Below, one piece after another: positions 59,250 through 64,000 of a DNA stretch of 64,000 bases. Position numbers and translations under genes: made by a program. The stretch spans positions 978,501-1,042,500 of the forward strand of contig NC_010729.1 of NCBI RefSeq assembly GCF_000010505.1. Direction: 5' to 3'. Within the stretch, counting starts at the first letter, position 1. Each line of letters begins with the position of its first letter. The notes under the pieces are model-generated. The model saw only the letters and a program-made list of their open reading frames with translations, was not told the origin of the DNA and did not search any database. The stretch comes from Porphyromonas gingivalis ATCC 33277 (GTDB lineage Bacteria > Bacteroidota > Bacteroidia > Bacteroidales > Porphyromonadaceae).

Positions 59250-60707
59250 ATGATAACGAAAAAGGAACTTCTGCAAATGCTTTCGGACACTGAGAGCTAC
59301 AATATTGAGAGAACAGAATCGACTGGCAATATGGATAAGTTTTGTCAGGCGATATGCGCTTTTTCAAATGATATGTCGGGAAGTGGTAAGAATGGCTATC
59401 TCATTATTGGAGCCAAGGACAATGGAAAGTTGTCAGGTTTGCAGGTCGATGATAAACTTTTATTGCAGATTGCCAATATTCGGACAGATGGTAATATTCT
59501 CCCTCAGCCCATCATGACAGTGGAGAAATTCAGTTTTGGTGAGGGGGATGTATTGGTTGCAGAAGTTCAACCTTCAGAGTTTCCTCCCGTGCGTTATCGT
59601 GGTCGTGTTTGGGTGCGTGTCGGCCCTCGGAAGAGCACTGCAACAGAGGCAGAAGAAAAGATACTCACCGAAAGGCGACTCTCCAACGTTCATACTTTTG
59701 ATGCTATGCCTTGTTTGGGAACGAGCATTGACGACTTGGATGTAGCTCTCATTCGTAAGGAGTTTTTGCCCAAGGCTGTGGCAGAGGATGTTCTCGGTGA
59801 AGATAAACGAGATATCACGGATCAACTTGCCTCTCTTGGCTTATATGATTTGCGTTATAACTGTCCGACTAATGGGGCTATTGTCCTGTTCGGAAAGAAT
59901 CCTGAACGACACGTACATGGGGCGTATATTCAATATGTTCGCTTCAGGGGTAAGGATCGCACAGGTGATATTCTCAACGAGCATAAGTTTAGCGGTAATC
60001 TTTGTAAGGTATTGCCAAAGATTGATGCTTTTGTCGAGACAAGTATCTCACAAAAGCGTCCCATTCCCGTAAGTGTACTTCGGGAAGAAACAGTTTCCAA
60101 GTACCCATACTGGGCTACTCGAGAGTTATTGATGAATGCTATTATGCACAGGGATTACGAGGGAAACGCTCCTATTCAGTTTTATGAGTATGATGATCGC
60201 ATCGAGATCCAAAACCCTGGCGGCTTATACGGCAAGGTCAGTCCCGATAATTTCCCCAATGTGAGTGATTATCGGAATCCCTTTATTGCCGAAGCAATGA
60301 AAGTCTTGGGCTATGTAAACCGATTCAGCCGTGGAGTCTATCGAGCTCAGAAGGAGTTGGAAGAAAACGGTAACGGGCAAGCCTCTTTTGATTTTTCATT
60401 GATTACAGCTTTTCGAGTAGTCGAGAACGTTTCTCAAAAGTATTTTGAAGAAGGCTTTGGGGGAGAAACATCCAAGAAACATCCAAGAAACATCCAAGAG
60501 ACTACCCAAGAAACTACCCAAGAAACTACCCAAGAAAGGATTTTAGCAGCTATTCAGGCAAAGCCAGAAATTACTCAAAAGGAATTAGCTCAATCTATCG
60601 GCATTACTCTTGATGGCATTAAATATCATATTAAGAATATGACCAAATTGGGACTCATCAAGCACGAAGGCTCTACAAAGGCTGGAAAGTGGATAATAAT
60701 CAAATAA
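59250..60707 (+). CDS. AlbA_2/Schlafen-like ATP-binding protein with HATPase_c_4-type domain
   Basis: 485 residues. N-terminal AlbA_2 (SDETSYNIERTE-like start, GKNGYLIIGAKDNGKLSGLQ, YRGRVWVRVGPRKSTATEAE), a middle part with REETVSKYPYWATRELLMNA and MHRDYEGNAPIQFYEYDDRI (the HATPase-type segment; N/HRDY motif), SRGVYRAQKELEENGNGQAS, a 12-base tandem stretch encoding QETTQETTQETTQ, and a C-terminal winged helix (KPEITQKELAQSIGITLDGI). The third base of its TAA stop is the first base of the IS195-like element. Confidence 0.82.
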   Translation: MITKKELLQMLSDTESYNIERTESTGNMDKFCQAICAFSNDMSGSGKNGYLIIGAKDNGKLSGLQVDDKLLLQIANIRTDGNILPQPIMTVEKFSFGEGDVLVAEVQPSEFPPVRYRGRVWVRVGPRKSTATEAEEKILTERRLSNVHTFDAMPCLGTSIDDLDVALIRKEFLPKAVAEDVLGEDKRDITDQLASLGLYDLRYNCPTNGAIVLFGKNPERHVHGAYIQYVRFRGKDRTGDILNEHKFSGNLCKVLPKIDAFVETSISQKRPIPVSVLREETVSKYPYWATRELLMNAIMHRDYEGNAPIQFYEYDDRIEIQNPGGLYGKVSPDNFPNVSDYRNPFIAEAMKVLGYVNRFSRGVYRAQKELEENGNGQASFDFSLITAFRVVENVSQKYFEEGFGGETSKKHPRNIQETTQETTQETTQERILAAIQAKPEITQKELAQSIGITLDGIKYHIKNMTKLGLIKHEGSTKAGKWIIIK

Positions 60708-61776
60708 CGTCAGTTCGACGTAAGAAAAAGCCAATGGATTTGTTTTCTGATTAGTGGTAAACGCCCAAAGGACGTGGGCATTATGCTTGAAAAAGTAGCG
60801 AATTATTTGTATCTTAGCTGTTGATAATCAATAAGATACGAACAAACAAAACGCTACTTTATGAAGACAAATATAGTTGATGTTTTTTGCATCATAGATG
60901 ATTTCTCCAAGCTTTTTGATGAAGCAATCAAGAAAAAGACCCTCGAAGAGGAAGACAAAAAACGCAGGAATAGAAAGTTTAAGATGTCGGACAGTGAGGT
61001 CATGACCATCCTGATCCTGTTTCATCTGTCAAGATACCGAGATTTGAAAGCTTTTTATCTTCAATACATCACCCATTCTTGTCGATCCGAGTTCCCACAT
61101 CTTGTCTCTTATAATCGCTTTGTGGAGCTGCAAAGCAGGGTAGGTTTCAAGCTGATAGCATTTCTCAATATGTGTTGTTTGGGTCAATGTACAGGCATCT
61201 CTTTCATCGATTCCACCCCACTGAAGGCTTGTCATATCAAACGAGCTCATGGGCATAGGACAATGAGGGGATGGGCTCAAAAAGGCAAAAGCACCATGGG
61301 TTGGTTTTATGGATTCAAACTACATATTGTTATCAACGACAGGGGTGAAATCATCAACTATCAAATCACACCGGGCAATTGTGATGACAGAGAACCTCTG
61401 AAAGACGGAACATTCACCAAGAATCTTTTTGGCAAACTCATTGCCGATAGAGGCTACATTTCCCAAAACCTTTTTGACCGGCTCTTTGTCGATGACATCC
61501 ACATGATAACCAAAATCAAAAAGAACATGAAGAACTCCCTGATGCATCTATATGACAAAGTTTTATTGAGAAAGAGAGCCTTGATCGAAACGGTCAATGA
61601 TATGCTCAAAAATGTCTGTCAGATAGAGCACACGAGACATCGCAGTGTCAACAATTTTGTCACCAACCTGATCTCCGGTATCATCGCTTACAACATCCTG
61701 CCTAAAAAGCCTGAACTCAATATTGAAATCATCAGAAACCCTAACTTTCCTATTTCCGCTTAGATCGAACTGACGT
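60707..61776 (+). mobile_element. IS195-like insertion sequence (IS982 family), copy 2
   Basis: 1070 bp bounded by acgtcagttcga and tcgaactgacgt. In opposite orientation to the copy at 31905-32974; two base differences seen before the transposase gene. Flanks caaata and aaaata are similar but not a clean target duplication. Confidence 0.92.
60861..61763 (+). CDS. IS982-family transposase (IS195-like)
   Basis: 300 residues, identical in sequence to the copy at 31918-32820; same DDE features (SFIDSTPLKACHIKRAHG; GKLIADRGYISQNLFDRL). The gene is intact. It sits between the mobilizable element and the DUF349 gene. Confidence 0.93.
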   Translation: MKTNIVDVFCIIDDFSKLFDEAIKKKTLEEEDKKRRNRKFKMSDSEVMTILILFHLSRYRDLKAFYLQYITHSCRSEFPHLVSYNRFVELQSRVGFKLIAFLNMCCLGQCTGISFIDSTPLKACHIKRAHGHRTMRGWAQKGKSTMGWFYGFKLHIVINDRGEIINYQITPGNCDDREPLKDGTFTKNLFGKLIADRGYISQNLFDRLFVDDIHMITKIKKNMKNSLMHLYDKVLLRKRALIETVNDMLKNVCQIEHTRHRSVNNFVTNLISGIIAYNILPKKPELNIEIIRNPNFPISA

Positions 61777-62008
61777 AAAATATCGAGATCCAAAATCTGG
61801 CTCCACGCTTTTCAGAGAACGCTGTTTTGAATGCCTTGCCCTGAGAACACCTTCCAAATTATGGTCTGTCAATATTTTTTCTTTAATTTGGTCTTTTGAA
61901 GACGGAATCATTATCTGATAATTACCTTCCGTTGTATTGGAAAAGTACCGAATTGTATCTCTCCGGACAGGAGGTTTTCGGTGGAAGTGAACATTAAAGC
62001 AGTAACGT

Positions 62009-63889
62009 ATGGAAAACCCTACGAACCCTCTCACGGATTCAATGGCACAGCCTGAATCCGAAGAATTGAAACCTACGACAACAGACCGGTTGCCGGAGGC
62101 TCAAAGCCTGGAAGTGGCAGATCCGACTCCTTTGGAAAACGAATCCAAATCAGCCGAAGAAAGTAAAACAAGTGTAAACGCCCGTTTGGCGGACATGACC
62201 GAGCTCGAGCTACTTGACAGCTTGGCCATATTACTCCAAGGAGAAGAGCTACCTCGCCGACAGGAAGTAGAGGCCTACAAAAGTGCTTTCTATAAGAAAA
62301 AGCAGGCTCGTACAGGAGAATCGGCCGACAGTACGACTTCGTCTATGGCCGAACCGGACTTGAACGAAGAGCGTCTGAAAGACTTGCTACAGCGTTTTCG
62401 CGAACTGAACCAAACACGAATAGAGTCGATGCAAAAGGAACGTGAGAGCAATTTGGCTCAGAAAGAAGCCCTCTTGCAACGACTGAGGGATCTTCTCGGC
62501 AGCAACGAGGAGTTCGGCAAGATCAGCCCTGTTTTTCATGAGATCCGCAAGTCATGGAAGGAGACCGGTCCCGTACCGGAAGCAAATGCTACGGATATAA
62601 CCAAAGAATATAATAGTCTGGTAGAGCAGTTCTATGACCTGAAGCAGATCAATGATGAATTCCGCGCCTACGATTTCAAAAAGAATCTGGAGGCTAAGGA
62701 GGAATTGATCCATCAGGCCGAAGTGCTGACTGAGAATGCGGATGTCATCCATTCTTTCAGGGTGCTGCAAGAGCTGCATCATCAATGGCGCGAATTGGGA
62801 CCGGTAGCTCGCGAACTCCGCGAAGAGGTGTGGGCGAGATTCAAGGCTGCTTCTACTGCTATCAATAAGAAGTATCAGGAACACTTCGAAAAGCAAAAGA
62901 TGCGCGAGCAAGAGAATCTGGCTGCGAAAACATTGCTTTGTGAAGAAATGGAAGCGATAGATACCTCCGGTCTGAACTCGCTGGCCAAATGGGACGAGCA
63001 AACGAAGGCCGTACTAGAGATTCAGGCCAAGTGGAAGACTATAGGCTATGCTCGCAGAAGCGACAATGAGAAGATCTACGAGCGTTTCCGCGCAGCATGT
63101 GATAATTATTTCAATAAGAAAACAGCTTTCTTCAAAGGCAAACGTGAAGAGCTGACCGATAACTACAAGAAGAAGCTGGCCATGGTAGAAGAGGCGGAGA
63201 GCCTTCAGGAGAGTTCCGACTGGAAAGAAACCTCTGCTCGCTTGGCCGAACTCCAAAAGAAATGGAAAACCATCGGAGCCGTTCCTCATCGGTATAGTGA
63301 TGAGATCTGGAAGCGTTTTACAACTGCATGCGATGCATTCTTCAAACGTAAAAAAGCCGAACAGGGAGATATGCGCTCCGAAGAACGCGAAAACCTGAAG
63401 AGCAAGAAAGCAATCATTGCAGAGCTTGAGACTTTGGATTCGGAAGAAGCAAGCGAGGGTATCATCGACAGGCTCAATGCTCTGGCCGGACGTTGGAATT
63501 CCATAGGCTTTGTACCGTTCAGAGAGAAGGATACTATCAACAAAGCTTACCGAAAATTGATCGATGGTCTGTACGACAAGCTGAATATCGAACGAAGCAA
63601 CCGGCGCCTCGAAGGATACAATGCCTCCTTGGAACAACTGGAGGGTGGCGGCAAAGGACAGCTCTACGATGAACGTGATCGTATGACACGTATCCTCGAC
63701 CGTATGCGCAACGAATTGCAGACCTATACGAACAATCTGGGTTTCCTCAATATATCCAGTAAAAGTGGGAATAGCCTGATGCGCGAAATGGAGCGCAAGA
63801 AGGAAAAGCTGGAAGAAGACATCCGTCTGATGATCGAAAAGATCAAGCTGATCGACAAGAAGGTGGAAGAGCTGAACTCTAAAGAGTAG
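62009..63889 (+). CDS. DUF349-domain coiled-coil protein
   Basis: 626 residues. An acidic N-terminus (about 1-120, MENPTNPLTDSMAQPESEEL) is followed by at least five repeats of the DUF349 pattern, each with a W..IG/LGP..R centre (RKSWKETGPVPEANATDI, HHQWRELGPVARELREEVWA, AKWKTIGYARRSDNEKIYER, KKWKTIGAVPHRYSDEIWKR, RWNSIGFVPFREKDTINKAY), and a C-terminal coiled coil. Function in Bacteroidetes unknown. In-frame ATG 62009 chosen; MAQPESEE is a later possible start. The left flank (61777-62008) shows no gene. Confidence 0.85.
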   Translation: MENPTNPLTDSMAQPESEELKPTTTDRLPEAQSLEVADPTPLENESKSAEESKTSVNARLADMTELELLDSLAILLQGEELPRRQEVEAYKSAFYKKKQARTGESADSTTSSMAEPDLNEERLKDLLQRFRELNQTRIESMQKERESNLAQKEALLQRLRDLLGSNEEFGKISPVFHEIRKSWKETGPVPEANATDITKEYNSLVEQFYDLKQINDEFRAYDFKKNLEAKEELIHQAEVLTENADVIHSFRVLQELHHQWRELGPVARELREEVWARFKAASTAINKKYQEHFEKQKMREQENLAAKTLLCEEMEAIDTSGLNSLAKWDEQTKAVLEIQAKWKTIGYARRSDNEKIYERFRAACDNYFNKKTAFFKGKREELTDNYKKKLAMVEEAESLQESSDWKETSARLAELQKKWKTIGAVPHRYSDEIWKRFTTACDAFFKRKKAEQGDMRSEERENLKSKKAIIAELETLDSEEASEGIIDRLNALAGRWNSIGFVPFREKDTINKAYRKLIDGLYDKLNIERSNRRLEGYNASLEQLEGGGKGQLYDERDRMTRILDRMRNELQTYTNNLGFLNISSKSGNSLMREMERKKEKLEEDIRLMIEKIKLIDKKVEELNSKE

Positions 63890-63952
63890 GCTATCCCCCA
63901 CTCCATCGGCAAAATAAAACCGAAGGAGAAAATAGCATTCAAGAATTGAGGC

Positions 63953-63988
63953 GAGCCACGAAGGTTTTATATCAGACTTTCGTGGCTC
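63953..63988 (+). terminator. Terminator after the DUF349 gene
   Basis: gagccacgaa pairs with ttcgtggctc (10 bp), followed by acttctttt. Confidence 0.8.
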
Positions 63989-64000
63989 ACTTCTTTTCTA

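Larger units (their letters stand above)
42417..60706 (+). mobile_element. Integrated mobilizable element with defence cargo (boundaries approximate)
   Basis: A gene set typical of Bacteroidetes integrative mobilizable elements occurs between dnaK and the IS195-like copy 2: Zn-ribbon/HTH protein, tyrosine recombinase, HTH protein, VapE-like ATPase, primase, MobC, relaxase, mobilization accessory protein, plus cargo. No T4SS or coupling ATPase is found, so it would need a helper to transfer. Base composition is visibly more AT-rich than the chromosome from about 52.7 to 59 kb. The left end is placed after the dnaK terminator; the right end is hidden by the IS insertion and no att repeat could be found by eye. 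Confidence 0.7.

Noticed and set aside
42346-62008. Direct repeat att sites for the island
   Set aside because: Compared the dnaK 3' region with the region after IS195-like copy 2 by eye and found no shared sequence of useful length; the right end may be lost.
61750-62034. 94-aa minus-strand ORF between IS195-like copy 2 and DUF349
   Set aside because: It begins inside the DUF349 gene and ends in the IS terminus; no homology seen. Could be a remnant cut by the IS but not supported.

Overview
The window reads as a Porphyromonas gingivalis chromosome, or that of a very close relative. Diagnostic genes are peptidylarginine deiminase PPAD with its full catalytic set, the C10-family protease periodontain/PrtT, type IX secretion C-terminal domains, FabK, fermentative fumarase, IS195-like (IS982 family) and IS1126/ISPg1-like (IS5 family) elements, and Bacteroidetes-type promoters (TAnnTTTG).

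Layout. 1-30.7 kb is mostly core chromosome: lptD (3' end outside the window), a flavin-binding split-barrel oxidoreductase, a His-rich CDF metal exporter, a YidE/AspT-type transporter with an unusually isolated cobalamin riboswitch upstream, a TonB-dependent receptor, the block fabK - Cys-rich protein - fumarase - dnaX, a ferredoxin, a PBP4-type carboxypeptidase, PPAD, periodontain, ribH, a TPR membrane protein, a two-component pair, pyrD (frameshifted) with pyrK, and an XRE regulator. 31.9-33.0 kb is an IS195-like element. 33.0-42.3 kb is core again: an ATP-grasp-like protein, RNase HI, a TPR protein, a gamma-carbonic-anhydrase-type hexapeptide protein, aminopeptidase P, a DUF4301 protein and dnaK. 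42.4-60.7 kb is an AT-rich integrated mobilizable element placed directly behind the dnaK terminator. It carries a tyrosine recombinase, HTH proteins, VapE-like ATPase, primase, MobC, relaxase and an accessory mobilization protein, but no conjugation machinery. Its cargo is a four-gene overlapping or close-packed unit (SIR2, HerA, KTSC protein, PD-(D/E)XK-like nuclease), then two Schlafen/AlbA_2 proteins and a GNAT acetyltransferase. A second IS195-like copy in the opposite orientation closes this segment, followed by a DUF349 protein.

How it fits together. The core genes support asaccharolytic anaerobic life: fumarate metabolism, fatty acid and pyrimidine synthesis, and secreted virulence enzymes. 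The island looks like a mobilizable element carrying phage defence. Several island genes are broken (IS insertion, two single-base frameshifts, one internal deletion), while the relaxase block and the SIR2-HerA unit are intact.

The most unexpected non-coding feature is a set of five intergenic arrays with the same 22-bp period (3, 5, 5, 4 and 5 units) plus one 23-bp minisatellite (18 units). Their sequences mostly differ between loci, but nearly all are built around short palindromes. Two arrays sit inside a duplicated ~300-bp element that ends in a hairpin with a compensatory base change, and one sits inside a second duplicated intergenic element whose other copy has no array.
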